Source: Pseudomarimonas salicorniae (GTDB taxonomy: Bacteria > Pseudomonadota > Gammaproteobacteria > Xanthomonadales > Xanthomonadaceae). From it: 64,000 bases of DNA. A program made the position numbers and the translations under genes. Below are positions 35,510 to 43,323 of the stretch, one piece after another. The notes beneath the pieces are model-generated. The model was not told the origin of the DNA and searched no databases. It worked only from the letters and a program-made list of their open reading frames with translations. The DNA lies in assembly GCF_023156535.1 (NCBI RefSeq), contig NZ_JALNMH010000001.1, forward strand, positions 186,001-250,000, in the 5' to 3' direction. Numbering within the stretch: the first letter of the stretch is position 1; each line of letters starts with the position of its first letter.

Positions 35510-35911
35510 TCAATGCCCGGGCAGCCGATAGTGAAGCGTGTAGTGGTGGACGCCCTCGCGGATGTCCAGCTCGAAGCTGCCGGTGATCCCGGCCAGTTCA
35601 CCGGTCCCGGAGTCGGGCACGATGCGGATGGAAAGTGAGCGGGCGCCCCGGTCCATGGTGCCCCGGTGCTGCAGGACGAATCCACCGCGATGTCCATGCA
35701 GGCTGCCCGTGAGCCGCTCGATGGCGACGTAGCCGGCCGAACCGTCCTCGGCGGTCATCGCGGTCAGCATCTGGCCCTTGCCGGTCCCGGAAAAATCGCC
35801 GCTGAACTGCTTGGACAGGGCCATCCGCCCGAGGGTCACCCCGTCGACCACATCGGCATCGGGTTGCGGAGTCATCTCGACGGTGAAGGTGCCGGTAGCG
35901 GTCTGGGTCAT
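35510..35911 (-). CDS. DUF3224 family protein
   Basis: This 133-residue protein matches the DUF3224 (allene-oxide-cyclase-like barrel) pattern: ATGTFTVEMTPQPDADVVDG, ALSKQFSGDFSGTGKGQML, YVAIERLTGSLHGHRGGFVL, and GELAGITGSFELDI. No signal peptide when started at the ATG at 35911. Enzymatic function is unknown for the family. It precedes the kinase-GNAT gene on the same strand. Confidence 0.8.
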   Translation of the reverse strand: MTQTATGTFTVEMTPQPDADVVDGVTLGRMALSKQFSGDFSGTGKGQMLTAMTAEDGSAGYVAIERLTGSLHGHRGGFVLQHRGTMDRGARSLSIRIVPDSGTGELAGITGSFELDIREGVHHYTLHYRLPGH

Positions 35912-35994
35912 GTCTGGATTCTCGGCGGAACTTTCGGTGAAGGGGGCGCCTAGCAATAGCAGCGGGAGGCTGAAGCCTGGCCGGCCGACCTGAT

Positions 35995-37320
35995 TCAGGC
36001 CGCCTGCTTCCGACCCTCGGCGATCAGCGCCTCGATGGCTTCGGGGTCCTTGGGTACGCCTTGGGTCAACACCTCGCAGCCCGTAGTGGTGACCACGACA
36101 TCATCCTCGATGCGCACGCCGATTCCTCGCCATCGGGCGGCAACGCCCTTGCTGTCCGGGGCGATGTAGCAGCCTGGTTCGACGGTCAGCACCATGCCCG
36201 GCTCCAGCAGCCTGGGCTCGCCGTCGATGCGGTAGTCACCCACGTCGTGAACGTCGAGGCCGATCCAGTGGCCGGTGCGATGCATGTAGAAGCGCTTGTA
36301 GGCGCCGCTCTCGAGCACCTTCTCCAGCGCGCCCTTGAGCAGGCCCAGACGAAGCATGCCCTCGGCCAGCACCTCGACGGCGGCTTCGTGCGGCGCATCC
36401 CAATGGTTGCCCGGCCGCACCGCGGCGATCGCCGCCTCCTGGGCCTGCAGCACGAGCTCGTAGACGGCGCGCTGCGCCGGCGTGTAGCGGCCGTCGACCG
36501 GGAAGGTGCGGGTGATGTCCGAGGCATAGCCCTGCAGCTCGGCGCCGGCATCAACCAGGAGCAGGTCGCCCTCGCACAGCGGTGCGGCGTTCTCCCGGTA
36601 GTGCAGGACACAGGCATTGGCGCCGGCGCCGACGATGCTTTCGTAGGCCGGCACCGCGCCGTGGCGGCGGAAGTGGTAGAGCAGCTCGGCCTCGATGGTG
36701 TACTCGTGCAGGCCGGGCCGCACGGCACGCATGGCCGCGCAATGGGCTTCGGCGGCGATGGTCGCCGAGCGGCGCATCAGCTTGAGCTCCTCGCGGCTCT
36801 TGAACAGGCGCAACTCGTGGAGCAGGTGGCCAAGCTGGAGGAACTCGTGCGGCGGGTGGGCGCCAAGGCGGACCTGCTCGCGCACCCGGTTCACCCAGGC
36901 AAGGATCCTGAGGTCGAACTCCTGGTCGCGGCCGAACTGGTAGTAGACCCGGTTGCGGCCCTCGATCAGGCCGGGAAGGATGTCGTCGATGTCGGCGACA
37001 TCGTAGGCATCATCAAGGCCCAGGGCCTCGACCGCGGCCTCCGGCCCCAGGCGCCGACCGTCCCAGGCTTCGCGCTCGGCGTCGCGCTCGCGGCAGAACA
37101 ACAGGACCTCGCCAGCGCGTCGCCCCGGCACCAGCACGAGCACCGCCTCGGGCTCCGCAAAGCCGCTGAGGTACAGCAGGTCGCTGCTCTGCCGGTAGGG
37201 GTGGTGGCTGTCGTTGCTACGAATCCGCTCGGGGGCGGCGGGCACGATGAGGATGCTGTCATCGCCGGCCAGACGCATCAGCTGGCGGCGGCGGCGGGCG
37301 TACTCGGAAGGCTTGAACAT
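35995..37320 (-). CDS. pepP: Xaa-Pro aminopeptidase II (PepP)
   Basis: This 441-residue metallopeptidase removes N-terminal residues preceding proline. An N-terminal creatinase-like domain (YARRRRQLMRLAGDDSILI) precedes the pita-bread domain with metal ligands in LLVDAGAELQGYASDITRTF, MHRTGHWIGLDVHD, MVLTVEPGCYI and GIGVRIEDDVVVT. The ygfB-pepP order is the conserved gammaproteobacterial one; the usual ubiH/ubiI genes do not follow. Confidence 0.96.
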   Translation of the reverse strand: MFKPSEYARRRRQLMRLAGDDSILIVPAAPERIRSNDSHHPYRQSSDLLYLSGFAEPEAVLVLVPGRRAGEVLLFCRERDAEREAWDGRRLGPEAAVEALGLDDAYDVADIDDILPGLIEGRNRVYYQFGRDQEFDLRILAWVNRVREQVRLGAHPPHEFLQLGHLLHELRLFKSREELKLMRRSATIAAEAHCAAMRAVRPGLHEYTIEAELLYHFRRHGAVPAYESIVGAGANACVLHYRENAAPLCEGDLLLVDAGAELQGYASDITRTFPVDGRYTPAQRAVYELVLQAQEAAIAAVRPGNHWDAPHEAAVEVLAEGMLRLGLLKGALEKVLESGAYKRFYMHRTGHWIGLDVHDVGDYRIDGEPRLLEPGMVLTVEPGCYIAPDSKGVAARWRGIGVRIEDDVVVTTTGCEVLTQGVPKDPEAIEALIAEGRKQAA

Positions 37321-37339
37321 CGCAACGAAACTGTCCGGA

Positions 37340-37882
37340 TCAGTGCAGGCGGGAGGGATGGGGCGGCGGCTGCCGCTCGCCCTGCAGCAGCAGGGCGGCG
37401 ACGCGGATGAACTCGGAGATCTCCATCAGCGACTCCTCGTCACTGTCCGGATCCTCGTAGCTCAGCTCGGCACCGGCGATCGATGACAGGTCCTGGAGTG
37501 CCTCGGCGGCCTCCTCGGAGAGGGTGGCCTGGCTGCCGCCGGCCAGCCCGAATCCGCCGAGGAAGCCGCGGGCCCAGGCGATCAGCGCATCGGCGCGCTC
37601 GCCGAGCGCCGCGCCTTCTTCGGGAAGCAGCAGCTGCAGGCTCATCTGCGGATCGGCCAGCTGGGCGCAGCTCGCATCGAAGAGTGCGGACAGCTGCGCC
37701 TCGGCGTCCTCCGCGGGCGCATCGATGGCGAGCTGGCGCAACCAGTCGCGCGGTGTGGCGGCGCCGCCGCCGCAAAGGAAGCCGCACAGTGAGCCATGCA
37801 GCTCCGAGGGGTCGACGCTCAGATTGAGGCGTTGCACCGTCTGCGCCACGTCGGCGTAGCGCGGCAGGTCGATATCGGTCAC
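37340..37882 (-). CDS. ygfB: UPF0149 family protein YgfB
   Basis: This 180-residue protein has the UPF0149 pattern: LSVDPSELHGSLCGFLCGGG, a central RADALIAWARGFLGGFGL, and the C-terminal DEESLMEISEFIRVAALLL. GTG start with GGAG 7 nt upstream. In Pseudomonas aeruginosa YgfB affects AlpA-dependent antibiotic responses; elsewhere the role is unclear. In most relatives zapB-zapA lies divergently next to ygfB, while here a 4.6-kb sensor gene intervenes. Confidence 0.9.
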   Translation of the reverse strand: MTDIDLPRYADVAQTVQRLNLSVDPSELHGSLCGFLCGGGAATPRDWLRQLAIDAPAEDAEAQLSALFDASCAQLADPQMSLQLLLPEEGAALGERADALIAWARGFLGGFGLAGGSQATLSEEAAEALQDLSSIAGAELSYEDPDSDEESLMEISEFIRVAALLLQGERQPPPHPSRLH

Positions 37883-38041
37883 AGGAGACTCCGGCTGGCA
37901 GCGGCCATGGTACCGCGGGAGCCACGCCGGCTGGTTGACGCTTGCTGGCTCCCCTACACTGCCGGCAAGCGGGATGCCTGGCCAGAGGCCGTGGCCGACC
38001 CGGGTCGCGGGCGGAGGAGTCCTTTGCCAGGAGCAGAGTCA

Positions 38042-41000
38042 GTGCCAGTGGGCCATTCCTCGTCGCGCCACGCCGTGCTCCGGATCTGCCAGATGGCCGG
38101 CCTGGCCTGCCTGCTGCTGGCGCTGGCCGCCGGCGCCGCCCGGCGCGATCAGGTGTTCCGCTCGATCAGCAGCAACGAAGGGCTGGCCCAGAACACCATC
38201 CACGCTGTCGTCCAGGACCCGTCCGGCTTCATCTGGGTTGCCACCCAGGGTGGACTGCACCGCTTCGACGGCTACCAGTTCGAGCTGTTCCAGCACGAGC
38301 CCAACGACCCCAGCACCCTGCCGGAGAGCTTCATCACCGCATTGGCCGTCGGCGGCGAGGGCGAACTCTGGATCGGTACCAACAGCAGCTTTCTCGCCAG
38401 ACTCGATCTTGCCACGCGGCGCATCGACCGCTTCGAGTCGTTGACTGCCGTCGACGACGCCCGGCGCAACACGATCTCCGCCATCCGCATCGCCGGCGAT
38501 GGTGGACTCTGGCTGGGCACCGGCGCCGGCATCGAGCATTTCGACCCGGGCACGGGCGAGCGCCGCGAAGTGCTGCGGCTGAGCGATGCCCCCCGGATCA
38601 ACCGCGCCGGCATGCCGCGCTCCATCGACTTCCAGTTCGACGCGGGCGGCATGCTCTGGGCGGCCACCGACGGTGGCCTGTTCCGCATTGATCCACGCAG
38701 TCGTACCTACCAGCGCGTCGGCGCGGACACCCCGGCCTACGGCACGTTCCGCGACGCCGCCGGCCAGCTGTGGATCGGCCGGCTCGACGGTCTGTGGCGC
38801 ATCGGTGACGGCGGCCGCATCGAGCAGGTTCATGACAGCGCCGGCATGCCGGTGGATGCCACCTGGCGAATCGCCGGCGACCCGCAGGGTCGTCTCTGGC
38901 TTGCCCTGCTCGACGGGGGCCTGCTGCGCTACGACCCGCACAGCGGGACCACCCTGCGCATCGACTACCGGCCTGAACTGCCGAGCGGCCTGCAGGAGCG
39001 GGTCCTGTCCACCCTGATGGTCGATGAAAGCGGCCTGCTCTGGGTCGGCGGCATGTCCAACGGCCTTGCCACCTCACCGACCGACGAGCCCCGGTTCATC
39101 TACTACACCGACAGCGCCCCGGCGCCGGATCCGATCGGCAGCAACAATGTGCGCGCGATCTACCAGGAGGACAGCCGGACCCTCTGGCTGGGCGCCGAGA
39201 ACCGCGGGTTCCACCGGGTCGATCTCGGTACAGGCGAGTTCCAGAACCATTTCGATGCCCTGCAGCGGGCCCTGCCAGCGGCGATCCGGGGTCGCGGCAT
39301 GCGCGTGCTGGGCCTTGCCGCAGGCGAGGCCGGGCGGATCTGGGTCAGCACCGACCAGGGCGCCTTCGAGTTCGATCCGGACACCCTCAACGCGGTGCGC
39401 GCCTACCCGACGGGGAACGCGCTGGGCACCGACGCCACGAACCTCCGTCACGCCATGCGCGGCCGCGACGGCAGCGTCTGGTTCGGCACCTATGGCAATG
39501 GCGTGCTGAGGCGGCGGCCGGACGGCAGCTGGCAGACCTTCGAGCACCATCCGGATGATCCGACCAGCATCTCGCACACCCTGGTCAACCACGTCTACGA
39601 GGACAGCCAGGGGCTGATCTGGGTCTCCACCCTCAATGGGGTCACCCTGCTCGATCCGGAGACCGGCGTCGGGCGGCGCATCGTCGCCGAAAGCGGCGAC
39701 CCGCAAGGCCTGGCCGGCAACCTCGTACGCGGCGTACTGGAAGCCCGCGACGGCCGGATCTGGATCGCCACCCACAGCGGGATCAGCGCCAGCCTCGGCG
39801 ATCCGCGGGTCGAGCGGCCGCGATTCCAGCATTTCGGTACCGCCGACGGGCTACCGGCCAACACCGTCTACGGGCTGCTGGAGGACGCGGCGGGCCACCT
39901 GTGGGGCAGCACCAACCGCGGCCTGATCCGGCTGGAGCCCAAGCCCGGGCGCATCCGCCTGTTCACCCTCAGCGACGGCCTGCAGGACCTCGAGTTCAAC
40001 GGCGCCTCCCTGCTGCGACTGAGCGACGGACGACTGGCCTTCGGCGGCATCCGCGGGATCAACGTGTTCGACCCGCAACAGATCCGCCAGAGCGACTACT
40101 CGCCGCCGGTGGTCCTGGTCGGCCTGCGCGTCGGCGGCGCGGCCGAGAACCAGGCTCCGCTGCTGTCCACCGGCGCTCTTGCCCTGGACCAGACCGAGCG
40201 CGTCTACCGCTTCCGTTTCGCCGCTCTCGACTACACAGCGCCGCGACGCAACCGATTCGAGTATCGGCTCGAGGGTTTCGACCGCGGCTGGAACGACGCC
40301 GGCACGGTGCCGGATGCAACCTACACCAACCTCGACCCCGGCCTGTACCGGCTGCGCGTGCGCGCCACCAACCATGACGGCGTCTGGAGCGAGCGCGAGC
40401 TGGACCTTCCGATCGAGATCGTCCCGCCATGGTGGAACAGCCAGGTGGCCCGTCTGGGCTACCTCCTTCTGGCGGTGCTGGCCCTCGCCCTGTTCGCGCA
40501 CAGCCGGCATCGCCGACGTCAGCAGGAGCTGAACCTGCTGGCCGAGGTGAAGGAGCGCGAGGAACGCCTCAAGCTCGCCCTCTGGGGCTCGGGTGACGAG
40601 TTCTGGGACTGGGACATCAAGCGCAACACGGTGTTCAGGATGGGCGCAGACCAGCTGCTCGGCGCCGACAATTCGCATCAGGAGCTGTCCACCGACAGCT
40701 GGCGCAGCGACGCGGTGCACCCGGACGATCTGGCCCGTGTGCAGGAACTGCTCCAGGCCCACATCACCGGACGCAGCCCCTCGTTCGAGTCCGAGCACCG
40801 CATCCGCAACGCCCGCGGCGAGTGGATCTGGGTGCGCTCGCGCGGCAAGGTCGTCGGTCGCGACGCCGAAGGCCGCCCGGTGCGCATCGCCGGCACCGCG
40901 CGCGACATCACCGCCAGCCGGGCCGCCGAAGGCGAACGACGGATTGCCGGCGAGGTCCTGCGCAGCATGGGCGAGGCGGTGGCGGTGGTCGACCTGCAGT

Positions 41001-42607
41001 TCTGCTTCGTCTCGGTCAACCCGGCCTTCGCCAGGATCACCGGTTACGCCGAGGAAGAGGTCCAGGGCGTGTCGGCCGGCCTGCTCGACTCCTCGCAGCA
41101 GCCGCCGGAGTTCTACCGCCGGCTGCGCGAAGGGGTGGAGCGCAGCGGACACTGGACCGGAGAGATCTGGCAGCGGCGCAAGAACGGCGAGGAGTTCCTG
41201 TCCTGGCTGGAGATCAGCGAGGTCAGCGATGCCCAGGGCCTGCGCACCCACTTCGTCGCCGTGCTCTCCGACATCACCGACAAGAAGCGGGCCGAGCAGG
41301 AGCTGCGCTATCTCGCGAACTACGACACCCTGACCGGCCTGCCCAACCGCACCCTGCTCGCCGAGCGCCTGGCCCGCGCCGTGGTCCGGGCCAAGCGCAA
41401 CGAGACGCGCATCGCGGTTCTCTTCCTTGATCTGGACCGCTTCAAGGACATCAACGATTCACTCGGCCATTCGGCCGGCGACCGCATCCTGAAGTCGGCT
41501 GCGGCCCGCCTGCTCGGCACGGTGCGCGAGAGCGACACCGTCGCCCGACTGGGCGGGGACGAGTTCACGGTGGTGCTGGAGGACATCAACGAGGCGGCCG
41601 CCGCCGAACAGATGGCGATGCGCATCCTCGAGTCGTTCAGCGCGCCCCTCGACCTCGATGGACGCAGCGAGGTCGCCATCTCGCCCTCGATCGGCATCGC
41701 CCTGTTTCCGGACCATGCCCAGATCCCGGCCGACCTGCTGAAGTGCGCCGACACCGCGATGTACGCGGCCAAGGACCGCGGCCGCAATACCTGGCAGCTG
41801 TACAGCGAACTGATGGATTCGGAGACCCGCCGGCGCACGGCCATGCTGAGCGCGCTGCGCCGGGCCCTTGAGCGCAACGAGTTCCATCTGGTGTTCCAGC
41901 CGCGGATGTCGATCGGCGATCGCCGCATCACCGGTTTCGAGGCGCTGCTGCGCTGGGAGAGTCCAGAACTGGGCCCGGTGCCGCCGATCCACTTCATCCC
42001 GCTGGCCGAAGAGACCGGCCTGATCCTGCCGATCGGCGAATGGGTCATGCGCGAGGCCCTGCATACCCTGCAGCGCTGGCGCGACCAGGGTCACGGCGAC
42101 CTGATGATGTCGGTCAACGTCTCGATGCTGCAGTTCCTGCGTGGACGGCTGGACAGCAGCCTGAGCGAGGCGCTGGCGGCGTCCGGCGCTCCCGCTGCCC
42201 AGCTGGAACTCGAGGTCACCGAAAGCATGGTCATGGCCAATGCCGAGCAGGCGATCCGGGCCCTGCGCGAGCTGAAGTCGTTCGGCGTGTCGATCGCCAT
42301 CGACGACTTCGGCACCGGTTACTCCTCCCTGGTGTATCTCAAGCGGCTGCCGATCGATACGCTGAAGATCGACAAGGAGTTCGTCGGCGACCTGACCTCG
42401 GACCCGGACGACGAGGCAATCACCGCGACCATCATCAGCATGGCCCGCTCGCTCGGACTGAAGGTGGTGGCCGAGGGCGTGGAGACGATCGAGCAACTCG
42501 ACTACCTGCGCGACCACCGCTGCGACGAGATCCAGGGCTACTGGCTGTCCCGGCCGATGCGCGAGGCCGAATGCCTGGCCTTCCTCGCTCGTCAACAGGT
42601 TTCTTGA
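38042..42607 (+). CDS. Propeller (Reg_prop/Y_Y_Y)-PAS-PAS-GGDEF-EAL membrane sensor
   Basis: This 1521-residue protein has a signal sequence (AGLACLLLALAAGA), then about 14 two-component-regulator propeller repeats (residues about 40-690; recurring patterns such as GFIWVATQGGLHRFDG). A Y_Y_Y domain (about 700-795), a membrane helix (about 803-822), a PAS_3 domain (DEFWDWDIKRN), and a second PAS (GEAVAVVDLQFCFVSVNPAF) follow. An intact GGDEF (RLGGDEFTVV, near 1171) and an intact EAL (FEALLRW, Glu1300; LEVTES, DDFGTG, KIDKEF, AEGVET) end it. Both c-di-GMP activities are possible, controlled by a periplasmic ligand. The GTG start has CAGGAG 8-9 nt upstream. Confidence 0.9.
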   Translation: MPVGHSSSRHAVLRICQMAGLACLLLALAAGAARRDQVFRSISSNEGLAQNTIHAVVQDPSGFIWVATQGGLHRFDGYQFELFQHEPNDPSTLPESFITALAVGGEGELWIGTNSSFLARLDLATRRIDRFESLTAVDDARRNTISAIRIAGDGGLWLGTGAGIEHFDPGTGERREVLRLSDAPRINRAGMPRSIDFQFDAGGMLWAATDGGLFRIDPRSRTYQRVGADTPAYGTFRDAAGQLWIGRLDGLWRIGDGGRIEQVHDSAGMPVDATWRIAGDPQGRLWLALLDGGLLRYDPHSGTTLRIDYRPELPSGLQERVLSTLMVDESGLLWVGGMSNGLATSPTDEPRFIYYTDSAPAPDPIGSNNVRAIYQEDSRTLWLGAENRGFHRVDLGTGEFQNHFDALQRALPAAIRGRGMRVLGLAAGEAGRIWVSTDQGAFEFDPDTLNAVRAYPTGNALGTDATNLRHAMRGRDGSVWFGTYGNGVLRRRPDGSWQTFEHHPDDPTSISHTLVNHVYEDSQGLIWVSTLNGVTLLDPETGVGRRIVAESGDPQGLAGNLVRGVLEARDGRIWIATHSGISASLGDPRVERPRFQHFGTADGLPANTVYGLLEDAAGHLWGSTNRGLIRLEPKPGRIRLFTLSDGLQDLEFNGASLLRLSDGRLAFGGIRGINVFDPQQIRQSDYSPPVVLVGLRVGGAAENQAPLLSTGALALDQTERVYRFRFAALDYTAPRRNRFEYRLEGFDRGWNDAGTVPDATYTNLDPGLYRLRVRATNHDGVWSERELDLPIEIVPPWWNSQVARLGYLLLAVLALALFAHSRHRRRQQELNLLAEVKEREERLKLALWGSGDEFWDWDIKRNTVFRMGADQLLGADNSHQELSTDSWRSDAVHPDDLARVQELLQAHITGRSPSFESEHRIRNARGEWIWVRSRGKVVGRDAEGRPVRIAGTARDITASRAAEGERRIAGEVLRSMGEAVAVVDLQFCFVSVNPAFARITGYAEEEVQGVSAGLLDSSQQPPEFYRRLREGVERSGHWTGEIWQRRKNGEEFLSWLEISEVSDAQGLRTHFVAVLSDITDKKRAEQELRYLANYDTLTGLPNRTLLAERLARAVVRAKRNETRIAVLFLDLDRFKDINDSLGHSAGDRILKSAAARLLGTVRESDTVARLGGDEFTVVLEDINEAAAAEQMAMRILESFSAPLDLDGRSEVAISPSIGIALFPDHAQIPADLLKCADTAMYAAKDRGRNTWQLYSELMDSETRRRTAMLSALRRALERNEFHLVFQPRMSIGDRRITGFEALLRWESPELGPVPPIHFIPLAEETGLILPIGEWVMREALHTLQRWRDQGHGDLMMSVNVSMLQFLRGRLDSSLSEALAASGAPAAQLELEVTESMVMANAEQAIRALRELKSFGVSIAIDDFGTGYSSLVYLKRLPIDTLKIDKEFVGDLTSDPDDEAITATIISMARSLGLKVVAEGVETIEQLDYLRDHRCDEIQGYWLSRPMREAECLAFLARQQVS

Positions 42608-42632
42608 CCCGGTCACCGGCCGGTCCTATCGT
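42604..42632 (+). promoter_or_regulatory. Candidate promoter of zapB-zapA (leaderless geometry)
   Basis: TTGACC (42604-42609) and TATCGT (42627-42632) are 17 bp apart, and the ATG at 42639 is 6 nt after the -10 box. The -35 box overlaps the stop codon of the sensor gene. Confidence 0.45.
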
Positions 42633-42638
42633 CCGCGG

Positions 42639-42857
42639 ATGGAACCCGCCTCCGACACCTCCGCCGAGCAGCTGCGCCAGCGCATCGACCTGCTGCTGGA
42701 TGCCGCGCAACGCCTGGCCGACGAGAATCGCCAGCTGCGCGCCGCTCAGGAGCAGTGGGTCAGCGAGCGGGCCGCCCTGATCGCCAAGAACGAGCAGGCG
42801 CGCTCGCGGGTCGAGGCCATGATCCAGCGCCTGAAGTCCCTGGAGCAGAACGCGTGA
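42639..42857 (+). CDS. ZapB-like coiled-coil protein (TIGR02449 type)
   Basis: This 72-residue protein is almost entirely coiled coil (EQLRQRIDLLLDAAQRLADE, ALIAKNEQARSRVEAMIQRL). The start and the partner gene zapA match the TIGR02449 family, ZapB-like proteins that accompany ZapA. Its stop overlaps the zapA start (GTGA). A role in Z-ring organisation is inferred from this pairing. Confidence 0.85.
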   Translation: MEPASDTSAEQLRQRIDLLLDAAQRLADENRQLRAAQEQWVSERAALIAKNEQARSRVEAMIQRLKSLEQNA

Positions 42858-43153
42858 GCGAACCGGTCGAGGTCCGACTGCTGGACAAGAGCTACCTGGT
42901 CGCCTGCGCCGAGGACGAGCGAGAGGGACTGCTGCGCGCTGCGCGCCTGCTGGATGAGCGCCTGAGGCAGATGAAGTCGCGCGACAAGAGCGCCACGCTT
43001 GAGCGCATCGCCGTCCTGGCGGCGCTCAATTTCGCCCACGAGAAGCTGCAGTCCGACGCCCAGGCCAGCCAGGGTCATCGCGAGCTGCACCGGCTGCTCG
43101 GAGAACTGGCGCCGCGCATCGACCGGGTGCTGGCCGCCGTCACCCCGCGCTGA
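42854..43153 (+). CDS. zapA: Cell division protein ZapA
   Basis: This 99-residue FtsZ-ring-associated protein has the ZapA pattern: VEVRLLDKSYLVACAEDERE, LLRAARLLDERLRQMK, ERIAVLAALNFAHEKL, and a C-terminal coiled coil. It bundles FtsZ filaments at midcell. GTG start overlapping the zapB-like stop, so the two are coupled. 6S RNA commonly follows zapA in this class, but I could not recognise it in the 170-bp gap. Confidence 0.92.
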   Translation: MSEPVEVRLLDKSYLVACAEDEREGLLRAARLLDERLRQMKSRDKSATLERIAVLAALNFAHEKLQSDAQASQGHRELHRLLGELAPRIDRVLAAVTPR

Positions 43154-43270
43154 GGGCCGCGCGACCGGCGCGCTGCGAACGCGCCCGTCACAGAGTCGGG
43201 CTGCCTCCGTCCCCATGTCTTCCAGCACCGCTGCCGGACGCCGCGATACCGCCTTCAGGCGGGCATCCGG

Positions 43271-43299
43271 TTCACCCGGCGCGCGCGGCGCGGCACAAT
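43271..43299 (+). promoter_or_regulatory. Candidate promoter of the S9 peptidase gene
   Basis: TTCACC (43271-43276) and CACAAT (43294-43299) are 17 bp apart, 25 bp upstream of the ATG at 43324. Confidence 0.35.
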
Positions 43300-43323
43300 T
43301 CACGTTTCGTTGATGGGGGACAC

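Noticed and set aside
37935-37960. Promoter TTGACG/TACACT upstream of the propeller sensor gene
   Set aside because: Spacing is only 14 bp, too short for a normal sigma70 promoter.
43154-43323. 6S RNA (ssrS), expected downstream of zapA
   Set aside because: No convincing long closing stem with central bubble could be drawn; a covariance-model search would decide.
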